A stretch of 64,000 nt of DNA from Spisula solida (GCA_947247005.1 OX365953.1:2547001-2611000); one strand, 5' to 3'. Shown: positions 48,201 through 53,176, counted from the stretch's first letter. Notes: generated by a model not told the origin, from the sequence alone. Translations and numbers: made by a program.

Positions 48201-50963
48201 ATACAAGGGCGAGTCACTTTATTTATGTATTCATACACGTTGTCAAAAAAGTAAAATAATACATTTTTAGAATAGAATATTTTTTATATCCGATTATGAG
48301 CACTCTAGGGCATGTTATAATCACATAATAACAGATGTACAAGAACTTAAGAGATATAACTGTAAGTAAACATTGCGGTAGGTCCGTTAAACGTGGGTAC
48401 GAATAAGATCGGGACGAAATTTACATACCAAATATCTGGCATCTACACAAACACGGCATCGGATGTTGATTTCATTGTATAAATCCGTTAATTTTGAGTA
48501 TTAAAGACGATTTTCCTTGCTTACCAAGTACTTGCATCGTGTACAATCAGTTATTTTCGGCTATTCAGACGAATCGCGAATAAATTCACGCGGAAAACCT
48601 AGTTACTTCCCCTGTCCTTGGTTGTTACTAAAACCCGGAACGGAACACGGAACAGAACAGAATACGTTGTGTGGCTGCGGGCCTAGATTTAATTATTTAC
48701 TTTGTTAAGCGTAGTTTTACATCTGCAGGATTTTAGATATCCTAAATATATTAGTTTCAAATGCAGAAAAATTAACATATTGGAGTTTACATTGTTGCAC
48801 TATTTTCTTAGCTCTTTCAATGAACCGCTTTACTCCTATGGAGTTTATTTGCTAATAGAGGGGAAGTGTGTGCATTCTTGACAAACTTTTACTGTGTATT
48901 TGGTTTATGTGATAAAAAGAATCTTACATTCGTGTCATTCCATATTAAATTTATTAAACTCGTTGAATAAAAGTGATAAAATGCTCGGCAGAGCCTCGCA
49001 TTTTATCATTTTATCCAACTCGTTTAATAAATTCAATATAGAAAGACACTCATGTAAGATCCTCTATTTATTTAAGGTTCGTGTGAGAAAAGTGTACCAG
49101 GAGAGACAAATACAACAAAGTTCTAAGATCAATCATCCGAGTCCGGTCCTCAAGAAGAATCAAATGTCACAACTGAAACAAGTCATCAAGCAGGAGTAAG
49201 TTTTCCTATACTACTCAAAAATTGATGAGGGTCAACCAAAGTATTCCTAGTGAATACTTTGCAAATTTAACAGGGCTCCTACACTTCCCGAATAATCCGA
49301 ATTTGGTGCATTAGAAAGAAATATCTTTTCTGCACAAAATAAAAGTTATTTGATGAAAAAATTCAAAGAATTGACAAAGTTATGGTAATAAGAAGTTCCA
49401 TAATCTGAATTTTGATAATAAAACAATGTTTGAAACCTAGTTAAGGTGTAGGGATGTGTGCTAATCACACCCCAAACAAGCTTGCGACTCATTTTCAGGA
49501 TTGATCATTATCCCTCAGTAGGATCCCTGTTTAATAAGATCGACTGATGAAATATTTAGAAACGTTATGTTACATCTGCAATAGTGTAAACCAGTGATAA
49601 TTGCTTCAAAATTTGATGTCTAAGTGCTGATAAGCCAAACCTGAATAAAATGTTTGTGCTGTATTCAAGCTTCAGTGATAATGCGGTCCATTTTCTTATG
49701 CCCCCCTATCGATAGATGGGGAGGCATATAGTGATTCACCCGTCCGTTCGTTCGTCCGTTCGTCCTGGTTAACCCAAATTGACCGTTTCTTCTAGCATCA
49801 TTATGGCTTGCAACAAAGCTTCCATACTTGCATGGATGTTATATATGAACTCTCTTCACATGCCTGTATAACCTGACCCCATTTTGACCTTCACCTTGAC
49901 CTAATTTTGGACTTATTTATGGACAAGGCTTCCACAGGGGGCATAAGCGTTTATTGAACGCAGTCTTGTTGCATATTGGGCCTAACACAATATGAGAACA
50001 GAAAAGGAAAACAAATATTAGATAACAGTGTAATTTTGCACAACATTTTCTTAATCGGTTTAGTTCATTTAATGTTACACGGACATGAATATTAATTATA
50101 CCCCCAGATACAAAGTATATGGGGGCTATATAAGAGTCATGCTTTAGGGAGGGTGACTTGTTTAGTATAGAATTTAAAAAAAAATTCTAGTTATTTGTGC
50201 CTTTCTTTTGCTCATCTTACTTGTACTGTGTATTCTGCATTATTGTTATAAACAAACTGAAGTCATAAATTTGATTGTTTTTCTATATGTTCTATGTCCG
50301 GTTAATTCTGGATGGCCCCTCGAATTTGTATTACAAATATTTTTCTGAATGTTCTATGTCCGGTTAATTCTGGATTGCCCCTCATATTTGTATTACAAAC
50401 TCAAGCAATTAATTTAAAATATATTTCTAAATGTTCTATGTCCGGTTAATTCTGAATGGCCCCTCATTTTTGTATTACAAAATCGAGCAATAAATATAAG
50501 ATATATTTCTAAATGTTCTATATCCGGTTAATTCTGGATGGCCCCTCATATTTGTAAATTTAAAATATATTTCTAAATGCAGGGGTGTCAATATTCCTGA
50601 TTTATCCGAAATTTCGGATTTTCTTTTCCTAAAATAGCTATGATTTCTGACCAAAATAAAAGTTATTTGATGCATTTATCTCAAGAAATGGCAAAGTTAT
50701 GGTCAATTATATCTGCTCTGAAGGATGTTCATTTAAATAAAAAGTTTTAAAAACTGAGTTATATATGGAAACAATGAGGTTAAAGGCATCTATCTTCGCA
50801 AAAATGGTCGGCCGAATTTGATTTTCAGGATTTTGAATTTGGCTCTGTTGACACCCCTGTAAATGTTCTATGTCTTGATGTTTGTTTCAGGGGTGATGAT
50901 GTAGCTGACCTCATGAAAAGAATAAACCAACTGAAAATGGATTCAAACCTGACATTGAAATAA
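15038..50963 (+). CDS. NUP88: Nucleoporin NUP88, complete 15-exon gene
   Basis: Joined exons: 15038-15265, 24962-25131, 25732-25857, 26579-26857, 27531-27723, 28208-28382, 38232-38330, 38855-38933, 40081-40185, 41877-42026, 43713-43835, 46010-46156, 47515-47641, 49077-49195, 50891-50963. The total of 2193 nt gives 730 residues, close to human NUP88 (741), with GT-AG borders and consistent phases throughout. NUP88 is a nuclear pore component of the cytoplasmic face; it partners NUP214 and NUP98 and helps CRM1-dependent export and mRNA export. Exons 1-10 (about residues 1-535) form the N-terminal beta-propeller; hallmarks include [41 protein letters not shown] and [10 protein letters not shown]. 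Exons 11-15 form the C-terminal coiled coil ([18 protein letters not shown], then charged heptads). The start was chosen at MAAADW because it is the first ATG, sits by the promoter and gives the expected length. Several exon borders are tandemly copied (see exons 7, 10, 12). Confidence 0.96.
15478..15552 (-). repeat. tRNA-like SINE head / tRNA pseudogene, copy 1
   Basis: The minus strand reads GGTTAGCTCAGTTGGTAGAG followed by CGCCTGACTTGCAAGCAGGG, an A-box and an anticodon loop CTTGCAA (TGC, Ala-like). A GGGTTTGAATCC B-box follows. The acceptor stem does not pair and the anticodon stem has a mismatch, so this is not a functional tRNA. Confidence 0.7.
15758..15829 (-). repeat. tRNA-like SINE head, copy 2, interrupted by the Harbinger-like element
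   Basis: Nearly identical to 15478-15552. It stops at GAGCTAA at 15829, where the long inverted-repeat element begins. Its continuation (CTAGGCTACTGGCTCA, compare CCGCGCTACTGGCTAT in copy 1) resumes at 24624 on the far side. Confidence 0.75.
15969..18013 (+). pseudogene. LINE reverse transcriptase ORF, 5'-truncated and with one stop
   Basis: This is the C-terminal part of a LINE pol protein, read in one frame from 15969 to 18013 and broken by a single in-frame TAA at 16571-16573. The part before the stop has the linker found upstream of RT domains ([11 protein letters not shown], then [16 protein letters not shown]). The part after has the RT domain: [59 protein letters not shown] and the catalytic FADD at 17177-17188. 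The C-terminal region ([16 protein letters not shown]) is also typical. The first residues of the longer open frame starting at 15899 come from the host transposon arm, not the LINE. The absent endonuclease and the stop make it inactive, though it looks young. Confidence 0.9.
15969..18138 (+). mobile_element. 5'-truncated non-LTR retrotransposon (LINE, CR1/jockey-like)
   Basis: It is inserted in the left arm of the long-TIR element: arm sequence breaks after TGTGG at 15968 and resumes TGGCGTTCCGAG at about 18139, with GTGG at both joints. The 3' end is two copies of the 8-bp unit ATTCAGGT (18121-18136), a short-microsatellite tail as in CR1/L2-type LINEs. There is no endonuclease domain, so the copy is truncated at its 5' end. 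Confidence 0.88.
18756..19700. other. Core of long-TIR element, nothing recognised
   Basis: A+T-rich with no open frame of note. The stretch at 19660-19720 leads into the tandem array. Confidence 0.4.
19720..22060. repeat. 42-bp tandem repeat array, about 55 units
   Basis: The core unit at 20500-21350 reads GGGCCTAGGATGATAGCTCA followed by CAACACTGGTGGGTCCTCCT and TA: 42 bp, 14 codons. The central units are more than 90% alike by eye; units decay outwards on both sides, the usual pattern of a minisatellite amplified in its middle. In one plus frame it encodes [18 protein letters not shown] repeats (20229-20885 and, shifted by an inserted T near 20889, 20905-21348). No start-codon context, splice structure or recognised domain supports a protein. 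Confidence 0.93.
22138..22560 (+). mobile_element. tRNA-derived SINE, family 1 (copy 3)
   Basis: The head carries AGATAGCTCAGTGGTGACGC (A box) and GTGGGTTCAATTGTCGGC (B box). The body includes CTTCAGGGGCTTTCTCTCAG and GTCTGTCCCTCTGGTCAGAG, and it ends TTCGCATGAAAAGGGTGATA before an A+T-rich tail. Sister copies are at 3533-3955 and 6948-7372. It lies inside the long-TIR element. Confidence 0.88.
22645..22952 (+). mobile_element. GCATAAGCGTTTATTGAACG-type dispersed element
   Basis: Begins TTTTTATGCCCCCGTATCGA, carries a CGTTCGTCCGT microsatellite and ends GCATAAGCGTTTATTGAACG followed by CAGTCTTGTT. Same family as 10543-10838, 44006-44789 and 49698-49972. Confidence 0.88.
22953..23892. other. 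Core of long-TIR element, nothing recognised
   Basis: Contains CCTATTAGGTAAAGAACCAC (23413), whose inverted relative GGTGGTTTCTAACCTATTAA is at about 23877, just inside the right arm. No coding signal. Confidence 0.45.
24962..25131 (+). CDS. NUP88: NUP88 exon 2
   Basis: Starts after CAG at 24961 and ends before GTAAGT at 25132 (phase 2). It encodes [18 protein letters not shown] and [18 protein letters not shown], ending GGKDVVSC; ELPxxxGxxxEFEGGK is a NUP88 hallmark. Confidence 0.96.
25227..25450 (+). mobile_element. CAGGGGTCCTA-type TIR element, truncated copy
   Basis: Starts CAGGGGTCCTAAAATTC, continues with AGAAAGAATGAACTTCTCTG and AACAATAGAACAATGTTTGA, and lacks the usual right end. 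Better copies are at 49271-49529 and 51968-52211. Confidence 0.7.
25732..25857 (+). CDS. NUP88: NUP88 exon 3
   Basis: Acceptor TTACAG at 25731 and donor GTAACA at 25858, phase 2 to phase 2. It encodes [20 protein letters not shown], then [20 protein letters not shown], matching the propeller strand pattern AWYPSEILDPHVVLLTSDN of human NUP88. Confidence 0.95.
25905..26175 (+). repeat. Dispersed repeat, partner of 2500-2800
   Basis: CAAGGTTCTTGCGTTGAATA through AATAGAAGGTCGAGAGTCGT matches the reverse complement of 2580-2790. Ends are approximate. Confidence 0.6.
26579..26857 (+). CDS. NUP88: NUP88 exon 4
   Basis: Acceptor TTTTTAG at 26578 and donor GTAATT at 26858. It encodes [20 protein letters not shown], then [18 protein letters not shown] and [19 protein letters not shown]. 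Human has SLGETAVAFDFGPL and YPLYILYENGETFLTY in the same order. Confidence 0.95.
26858..27530 (+). other. NUP88 intron 4, CTACCTACCCA-rich repeat
   Basis: The segment 27185-27400 shares CTACCTACCC-rich composition with 7490-7862, probably a related inverted-terminus element. No exon was seen between exons 4 and 5. Confidence 0.45.
27531..27723 (+). CDS. NUP88: NUP88 exon 5
   Basis: Acceptor TATTTTAG at 27530 and donor GTAGGA at 27724, ending phase 0. It encodes [20 protein letters not shown], then [20 protein letters not shown]. The human counterpart is [20 protein letters not shown], the strongest local match in the gene. Confidence 0.97.
27980..28170 (+). mobile_element. GGGGTTCCA-type TIR element
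   Basis: Contains GTGGTTCCACTAACTTCCAA and ATTTGATACTTTTGACTAAA and resembles the copies at 35933-36104 (reverse) and 53374-53557. Its right end lies less than 40 bp before exon 6. The open frame starting at 28097 joins this element to exon 6 and is not a real start. Confidence 0.65.
28208..28382 (+). CDS. NUP88: NUP88 exon 6
   Basis: Acceptor ATTTCAG at 28207 and donor GTAAGC at 28383, ending phase 1. It encodes [20 protein letters not shown], then [19 protein letters not shown] and YTCPIRLVK. Human has FECVELELALKL and FSCPVKLHRD. Confidence 0.95.
28604..28795. mobile_element. AGAGCAACAACCTCT MITE, best copy
   Basis: CCTCTCTAGAGCAACAACCT and its partner GGGTGTTGCTCTACAGAGGT form a palindrome. 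Outer AAATCTGACTT/AAGTCAGATTT motifs also pair. Confidence 0.75.
28892..29036 (+). mobile_element. tRNA-derived SINE, family 2, intact copy
   Basis: The tRNA-like head at 28895-28966 (72 nt) has a paired acceptor stem (GCCTCCG with TGGAGGC) and an Arg-like TCT loop (CTTCTAA), but the D, anticodon and T stems are mismatched. It is therefore a SINE head rather than a tRNA gene. The 70-bp body follows (TTTCAGCAGAAATCTGACTG). A split copy is at 8828-9246 and a worn one at 55443-55545. Confidence 0.8.
29045..29933. mobile_element. TIR element, long copy (AAGGGACTGCCTCAC)
   Basis: Left end TTTAAGGGACTGCCTCAC and right end GTGAGGCAGCACCTTTAAA form an inverted repeat. A shorter copy in the opposite orientation is at 33318-33866; this copy has about 360 bp of extra centre (29222-29583) between two ATTCTATAGGG-type half sites. 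It carries TGACGTCA motifs at about 29308 and 29322. Non-coding. Confidence 0.8.
30043..30268. mobile_element. Palindromic MITE (TTTTATCAAAGCACTTACGG)
   Basis: GTTTTATCAAAGCACTTACG at the left and its reverse complement CGTAAGTGCTTTGATAAAAC at the right, with homology running inward through AAATTTAAATTCTTTATAAT. A sister copy is at 59652-59862 in a filamin intron. Confidence 0.9.
30576..31332. repeat. 51-bp tandem repeat array, about 14 units
   Basis: The unit begins TAATTGTACTGTGTTCACAG, then TAGTTGTATTTCCTAAAAAT and CAAGGCCTAGA; 51 bp equals 17 codons. One plus frame reads [17 protein letters not shown] repeats, so long open frames (30585-31088, 31043-31342) are by-products; a one-base deletion near 31070 shifts the frame. 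Edge units are degraded. It lies within NUP88 intron 6. Confidence 0.93.
31590..31815 (+). mobile_element. TATGCCCCCGTCTTTGATGA-type dispersed element
   Basis: Starts TTTTTATGCCCCCGTCTTTG and includes AACTCAAGAACGCTTTGCCT and CATGGAGGTTGGTCATCAAC. A second copy is at 46243-46505. The start resembles that of the GCATAAGCGTTTATTGAACG family, so the two may share ends. Confidence 0.75.
32050..32178. repeat. Two-copy direct repeat
   Basis: AGTAGCTGTCTTAAACAGT through AAGAAAACCAGTAATAAT appears twice about 73 bp apart. Confidence 0.8.
32689..33066 (+). mobile_element. Two CAGGGGTTCTA-type TIR elements, truncated plus full
   Basis: A truncated copy (32689-32809) is followed head to tail by a fuller one (32810-33066). 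Both carry ATTAGAAAGAATGAT or related sequence and a GATGAAAAAAT block; the second ends near TCAATAGAACCCCTG. Same family as 49271-49529. Confidence 0.7.
33318..33866. mobile_element. TIR element, short copy with a 30-bp perfect palindrome
   Basis: Opposite-orientation, internally deleted relative of 29045-29933 (ends TTAAAGGTGCTGC and GAGGCAGTCCCTTTAA). At 33666-33695 the half site ATTCTATAGGGTATT is followed immediately by its exact reverse complement. Confidence 0.8.
33885..34272 (+). mobile_element. Dispersed element (GTGATCACAGAAAATCAATA), plus copy
   Basis: Shares GTGATCACAGAAAATCAATA, TTTCTCTTAAAATG and GTGAAAATAACAAAATGG with a reverse copy at 44983-45340. It holds TGACGTCA near 34113. 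Ends are approximate. Confidence 0.75.
34337..34560. mobile_element. Short TIR element (ACTGTAAAATCA ends), copy 1
   Basis: Left end CACCGTAAAATCACATATTT with TTCGTGGGTATTAAATTTCG; right end AATGATTTTACAGTAAA. Copies are at 37757-37907 and 47242-47462. Confidence 0.75.
35388..35720 (+). mobile_element. Diverged GCATAAGCGTTTATTGAACG-family copy with internal insertion
   Basis: Starts TTTTTATGCCCCTGTATCAA and later has TTGACCATTTTGTCTTACAT and CATACTTACATGGATGTTGT. About 150 bp of unrelated sequence (near 35430-35600) interrupts the two parts. Confidence 0.6.
35933..36104 (-). mobile_element. CAGGGGTTCC-TIR element
   Basis: CAGGGGTTCCATTAAAATG at the left and CTAGTGGAACCCCTG at the right. It is the reverse of the copy at 27980-28170, and another copy is at 53374-53557. 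ATAAT flanks both sides. Confidence 0.8.
37757..37907. mobile_element. Short TIR element (ACTGTAAAATCA ends), copy 2
   Basis: ACAGTAAAAATCATATTTTT to AATAATGATTTTATGG; related to 34337-34560. Confidence 0.65.
37932..38198. mobile_element. CAGGGGTGTCAA-TIR element with 6-bp TSD TATATA
   Basis: Ends CAGTGTGGTCAA and TTGACACCCCTG. TATATA occurs at 37926-37931 and 38199-38204. A sister copy is at 50580-50859. It ends 33 bp before NUP88 exon 7. Confidence 0.8.
38232..38330 (+). CDS. NUP88: NUP88 exon 7
   Basis: 33 codons, phase 1 to phase 1, encoding [18 protein letters not shown], then [12 protein letters not shown]. Human has [20 protein letters not shown]. The donor is GTAAAT. The last about 40 bases and the donor are repeated at 38463-38510. 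Confidence 0.95.
38463..38512 (+). repeat. Duplicated 3' end of NUP88 exon 7 with its donor
   Basis: ACCATGGGTTACCAAATTTG then AGAAGTTTTTGTTCGAAGGT repeats 38293-38332 with one substitution (C to T). The copied donor GTAAATAA stays intact. It has no acceptor of its own next to it. Confidence 0.9.
38855..38933 (+). CDS. NUP88: NUP88 exon 8
   Basis: Acceptor TTGTAG at 38854 and donor GTATGT at 38934. It encodes [20 protein letters not shown], then TKPLPN; human has CFVEHILCTKPLP. A short TTTTCATGGGA repeat at 38775-38832 lies just upstream. Confidence 0.95.
39430..39883. mobile_element. hAT-like MITE with 8-bp TSD CTGCAAAC
   Basis: Termini TAAGGCTGAGTATCG and CGGTACTCAGTCCTA form an imperfect inverted repeat. 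CTGCAAAC flanks exactly at 39422-39429 and 39884-39891. ATCGATA-rich subterminal sequence on both sides. It lies in NUP88 intron 8. Confidence 0.9.
40081..40185 (+). CDS. NUP88: NUP88 exon 9
   Basis: Acceptor CTTTCAG at 40080 and donor GTAATT at 40186. It encodes [20 protein letters not shown], then [14 protein letters not shown]; human has [25 protein letters not shown] here. Confidence 0.93.
40881..41305. mobile_element. TIR element (CAGGTTGGG ends)
   Basis: CAGGTTGGGTACAACGCTAA with ATTTAGTAAC at the left is matched inversely by GTTACTAAATTTAGACTTGT then CCCCAACCTG at the right. TGTAT flanks both ends. It lies in intron 9. Confidence 0.85.
41448..41522. mobile_element. Hairpin MITE core
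   Basis: TCGAGGGCTCAGTGCAAAAC and GTTTTGCACCGAGCCCTCGA form an imperfect inverted repeat around a 34-bp loop; outer TGATCA-type motifs suggest somewhat longer ends. Confidence 0.7.
41877..42026 (+). CDS. NUP88: NUP88 exon 10
   Basis: Acceptor TTTTCAG at 41876 and donor GTAAGTAT at 42027. It encodes [20 protein letters not shown], then [18 protein letters not shown]. Human has FEKHIRSILQRSVANPAFLK. It closes the propeller. Reading past the first donor meets TAA at once, so only the first donor copy gives a full protein. Confidence 0.95.
42015..42325 (+). repeat. 39-bp minisatellite built from the exon 10 donor, 8 copies
   Basis: Each unit holds the last 12 exon bases and the donor (CCCTCTTCTCAAGTAAGTAT), then AGAATATTCGAACACAAAA. 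Units start at 42015, 42054, 42093, 42132, 42171, 42210, 42249 and 42287. All keep CAAGTAAG; unit 2 reads GTAAGA rather than GTAAGT. The long open frames on both strands here come from the 13-codon period. Confidence 0.97.
42338..42600 (+). mobile_element. CAGGGGTTCTA-type TIR element
   Basis: Starts CAGGGGTTCTACAGTTCC with the internal block AGAAAGAATGAACTTTTCTG. CTATGTACT lies next to both ends (42329 and 42599). It immediately follows the donor minisatellite. Confidence 0.75.
43253..43330. mobile_element. AGAGCAACA MITE, short copy
   Basis: TACAACCTCTCTAGAGCAAC pairs with GTTGTTGCTCTGGAGCGG. Same family as 28604-28795. Confidence 0.6.
43713..43835 (+). CDS. NUP88: NUP88 exon 11
   Basis: Acceptor ATTACAG at 43712 and donor GTAATA at 43836. 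It encodes [20 protein letters not shown], then [19 protein letters not shown]. Human [20 protein letters not shown] is nearly identical. Start of the coiled-coil region. Confidence 0.97.
43874..44912 (+). mobile_element. CAGGGG-type TIR element split by a GCATAAGCG-family insertion
   Basis: The left part 43874-44005 ends in the ATTTGACGT block; the right part 44790-44912 resumes with the GAATTTGAAGATAGAACAAT block. Compared with 49271-49529, the two parts are one element interrupted at 44006-44789. Confidence 0.8.
44006..44789 (+). mobile_element. GCATAAGCGTTTATTGAACG family, internally triplicated copy
   Basis: Starts TTTTTATGCCCCCGTATCGA and ends GCATAAGCGTTTATTGAACG. The middle block, running from GGTTAACCCAAATTGACCG to the TTGGACTTAGACTTATT end, is present about three times (from about 44073, 44245, 44417), with a further worn part, making it 784 bp instead of about 290. 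Confidence 0.88.
44983..45340 (-). mobile_element. Dispersed element (GTGATCACAGAAAATCAATA), minus copy
   Basis: Reverse complement of 33885-34272. It is flanked by GCCCATTATAGGCAATGCCT on both sides (44950 and 45373), so the flank has been duplicated. Confidence 0.75.
45365..46032 (+). repeat. Minisatellite built from the exon 12 acceptor, 13 units
   Basis: Main 53-bp unit: GTTTTCTAG (acceptor) plus ATGTGGTATACTGAAGGAAC AG (first exon bases) and TTCATATATTCCATGTTTTG. Unit starts at the exon-equivalent A are 45539, 45592, 45645, 45698, 45751, 45797, 45850, 45903 and 45956, then the real exon at 46010. Three 58-bp hybrid units at 45365, 45423 and 45481 replace the middle with AATCGCCCATTATAGGCAAT. 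Only one unit (45698) has lost the AG, reading CTACATG. Confidence 0.97.
46010..46156 (+). CDS. NUP88: NUP88 exon 12
   Basis: Acceptor TTTTCTAG at 46009 and donor GTTTGT at 46157, phase 2 to phase 2. It encodes [20 protein letters not shown], then [20 protein letters not shown], matching human [20 protein letters not shown]. The first 23 bases and the acceptor are those repeated upstream; only this copy continues into the coiled coil. Confidence 0.95.
46243..46505 (+). mobile_element. CCCCCATCTTTGATGAGGGC-type dispersed element
   Basis: Second copy of 31590-31815. It is flanked by a direct repeat of about 75 bp beginning TGTCAATTTGTTATACATTA (46170 and 46505), far longer than a transposition target duplication. 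Confidence 0.75.
46845..47078 (+). mobile_element. tRNA-derived SINE, family 3, plus copy
   Basis: Head with GTGGTTAAGCGTTGAGTGTG and a strong B-box GGTCTCGGGTTCGATCTCAG; the body carries AAACTGGCTTCTCTTCTCTC and ACATCAGGAATGAGGTGTCG. Minus copies are at 12705-13390 (split) and 59420-59560 (partial). Confidence 0.85.
47242..47462. mobile_element. Short TIR element (ACTGTAAAATCA ends), copy 3
   Basis: Left ACTGTAAAATCACATAATTT, right worn AATATTACAGTA; contains TTCGTGGGTATTAAATTTC. It ends about 50 bp before exon 13. Confidence 0.7.
47515..47641 (+). CDS. NUP88: NUP88 exon 13
   Basis: Acceptor TTTTGTAG at 47514 and donor GTTTGT at 47642, ending phase 0. It encodes [20 protein letters not shown], then [20 protein letters not shown]. 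Human has LHSFHSELPVLSDSERDMKK ELQLIPDQLRHL. Confidence 0.95.
47642..48920 (+). other. NUP88 intron 13, no repeat or exon recognised
   Basis: Includes short direct/inverted ATAATACACACGTG- and TATTCATACACGTTG-type sequences at 48160-48245 that may be the ends of a worn element. No coding signal. Confidence 0.4.
48921..49060. mobile_element. Palindromic MITE abutting the exon 14 acceptor
   Basis: ATCTTACATTCGTGTC at the left pairs with GACACTCATGTAAGAT at the right; the inner AAATTTATTAAACTCGTT and AACTCGTTTAATAAATT arms and the GATAAAATGC/GCATTTTATC core also pair. Its right arm ends 16 bp before exon 14. Confidence 0.85.
49077..49195 (+). CDS. NUP88: NUP88 exon 14
   Basis: Acceptor TTTAAG at 49076 and donor GTAAGT at 49196. 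It encodes [20 protein letters not shown], then [17 protein letters not shown], matching human YQQQKMEKVLSLPKP...QRKCIQSILKEEGE in pattern. Confidence 0.92.
49271..49529 (+). mobile_element. CAGGGCTCCTA-type TIR element
   Basis: Left CAGGGCTCCTACACTTCC, right CTCAGTAGGATCCCTG; TTTAA flanks both ends. Family members: 25227, 32810, 42338, 43874, 51968 and a partial one at 54488. Confidence 0.8.
49698..49972 (+). mobile_element. GCATAAGCGTTTATTGAACG family, standard-length copy
   Basis: Starts TATGCCCCCCTATCGATAGA, has a CGTTCGTTCGTCCGTTCGTC microsatellite and ends GCATAAGCGTTTATTGAACG followed by CAGTCTTGTT. Confidence 0.88.
50285..50585 (+). repeat. Tandem repeat, 4 irregular units (60-85 bp)
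   Basis: Each unit holds ATGTTCTATGTCCGGTTAAT then TCTGGATGGCCCCTCATATT (one unit has ATATCC for ATGTCC) and a variable A+T-rich spacer. The last unit was opened by the element at 50580-50859; its ATGTTCTATGTC resumes at 50862. Confidence 0.85.
50580..50859. mobile_element. CAGGGGTGTCAA-TIR element with 6-bp TSD TAAATG
   Basis: Perfect 12-bp ends CAGGGGTGTCAA and TTGACACCCCTG; TAAATG at 50574-50579 and 50860-50865. The host is the tandem repeat at 50285-50585, whose other units show the uninterrupted TCTAAATGTTCTA. Sister copy at 37932-38198. Confidence 0.88.
50891..50963 (+). CDS. NUP88: NUP88 exon 15 (terminal)
   Basis: Acceptor TTGTTTCAG at 50890. It encodes [20 protein letters not shown], then TLK and TAA at 50961-50963. 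Human ends EHIREMVKQINDIRNHVNF, so the C-terminus is conserved in pattern and length. Confidence 0.93.
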
Positions 50964-51560
50964 AAACAATGTAGATACATATATACTTGTATATAAGAAA
51001 ATGATCTGTCATCAGTTTTGTCATCGGATGTAGCAAATAGCGTCGGTTCCAAACATGGAAACCTATGGGCATTATATGCACAGTTGCCAACTACAATGAA
51101 AAGTTTGATTTTCCGAAAGATATTCAATGATTATTTTTCAAGGACAAGGAATTATGAAATTCGTCAGTGAAGAAGTGCCAAATAAGGCATTAGGAATTCA
51201 TTGATCTCTGTAAAAATCATGTTTTTGCAAGGCAAAATTTTCAAAAAAAGTAGTTTGCGGGATTAATGTTCACAAATTTTAAACTATATATAAAAAAAAT
51301 TTGTGTGTTTTAGTGCAGTTGTTTTAGAAGATCATGAGCATTTATTTTGTGTGAATTTATCAAACTCTTAAATATTGTGAAAATTCAACCCTTCTGAACA
51401 ATTAGGATCATTCTATCCCAGAACAAGAACCCGGTGGAATATGACTAAACGAGAACTTGGAATGTGCAAATGAAAACCTTGAAAAGTTGGGAAAAATTGG
51501 GAATTTCATGGATAGAAAAGTTTGGGAACCCTGCCAATATATATTGTTTGTGCTACTTGT

Positions 51561-51913
51561 CAGGGTTGTGGAAATTCCCAAATTTTTCACTTGCACATGG
51601 GCAAGTTGGACTGAAAAATTCACTTGCCCGAAACTAAATCTACTTGCACAGGAAAACAAAAAAAGCAACATAATTTCAGTCTCATTCAATTATTTATCAT
51701 GTGAAGGATTAGAGTACTAGATTTGATTCAAAGTTTGTTTTTGGTCAGTAATTTCGGGATTCATCATTGTTAAGCTAAAATAAGGCACTTAATATTCTTT
51801 TTCTTGTGATAATTATGCACTTGCCCAAGGGCAAGCAGGATGGAAAAATCTACTTGCCCGCAGGCAAAAAAGCCCAAGTCGGGCAAGTCGGACGTAGGAA
51901 TTTTACACCCTTG
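51561..51913. mobile_element. hAT-like element with CTTGCCC-rich interior
   Basis: Ends CAGGGTTGTGGAAATTCCC and GGAATTTTACACCCTTG are imperfect inverted repeats; CTTGT lies next to both. The interior repeats ACTTGCCC/GGGCAAGT. A related GGGCAAGTCGG stretch occurs at 56500-56640. Confidence 0.65.
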
Positions 51914-51967
51914 CTTGTCCACAAAAAGATGTATAAATCGATTATTCAGGTCAGTCATCCGTTTATA

Positions 51968-52211
51968 CAGGGGTCCTAAAATTCCGGATGCACTAGAAAG
52001 AATGAACTTTTCTGAAGAAAATAAAAGTTATTTGATAAAAAAATGCCAAGTATTGACTGAGTTATGATCATTTGAAGTTTCATATGCTGAATTTCAATAA
52101 TAGAACAATGTTTGAAACAGAGTATTGGTGTAGGCATATGTGCTAATGGCATGCAAAACAGACTTGCGTCTTATTTTCAGAATTGGGCATTATGCCTCAG
52201 TAGAACCCCTG
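51968..52211 (+). mobile_element. CAGGGGTCCTA-TIR element with 7-bp TSD GTTTATA
   Basis: Ends CAGGGGTCCTAAAATTCC and CAGTAGAACCCCTG; GTTTATA at 51961-51967 and 52212-52218. Same family as 49271-49529. Confidence 0.85.
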
Positions 52212-53176
52212 GTTTATATAACATTGTGTGCATAAACATTGCAATTTCTCTGATTTATTTCTTAATTTGATAAGTATTGTAAAACACAACTTAACTGACA
52301 CACCCTGTGAACATAGTCGGAGCTCATCTGTCGGACCATCGGGTATGTTAATGAGCCCCAGTTAAATTGTGTATGTCAATAGTGTATATGTGAGTTTGTG
52401 GCTTAGTGGATAATGTATTACTTTTAACTGATTAAAAAATGTTCAAAACATTAAAATACTGAAGTATGATATTTCATTGTTTACAAGTAACCGACCTATA
52501 TAAAGTGTACATGTACATTTTGTTTATTTTTGTTTGTCATTTGTAAATGAACATTGAAACATCAAAGCGTAGTTGGTTATTCCATCGATAAAAATGCAGA
52601 GAAAATCAATAACTATGTGAAATTCGGCCATCGACTCGAGCACCAATTAGCTGCTAAATTAAGAAATCAATAACAGAAATGACAATGTTTATATTTATCC
52701 TGTGTTTGTGTACAGAAGACTTTAAATAAATGAGTTTGATATTTTGCTGCTTGTTGACATGTGACTGTATGATGTTTTGTTAGTAAATTGTGAAAATAAA
52801 TATTTGTTCAGTTTTTGCCAATGTCACATCATAGCCTATTTACCTATATACAATTTTATTCCACCATCAAAGTGATGTTTACATTCATTTTATGAATAAA
52901 AGAAACAGTGACAATTGATGAAGAACAACATTAATATATACAATGCACTTGTGAAATATAATGTTAGAGGAACTTGCATCCTTGTTTGCTGTGACAACTG
53001 TAGAAAAACTGTGTACCAGCTTTCGTAATGCCATATCCATTGCGGCTAATTATGGCCGTTGCCCAACCTTCTCTCTATATAGGGAACACTCAGATAATTT
53101 GAAACCATGTTCCTATGTGGGTGACTAGTGATGGTGAAAATTACTGCTTTACTCTATAAAAAAGCTCTTTAAATTC

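Larger units (their letters stand above)
50964..52820 (+). other. NUP88 3' untranslated region or flank, with repeats
   Basis: AATAAA overlaps the stop codon (about 50958-50964) and occurs again at 52725-52730 and 52795-52800; which is used is unknown. Two TIR elements (51561-51913 and 51968-52211) fall inside. No further open frame is credible. Confidence 0.5.
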
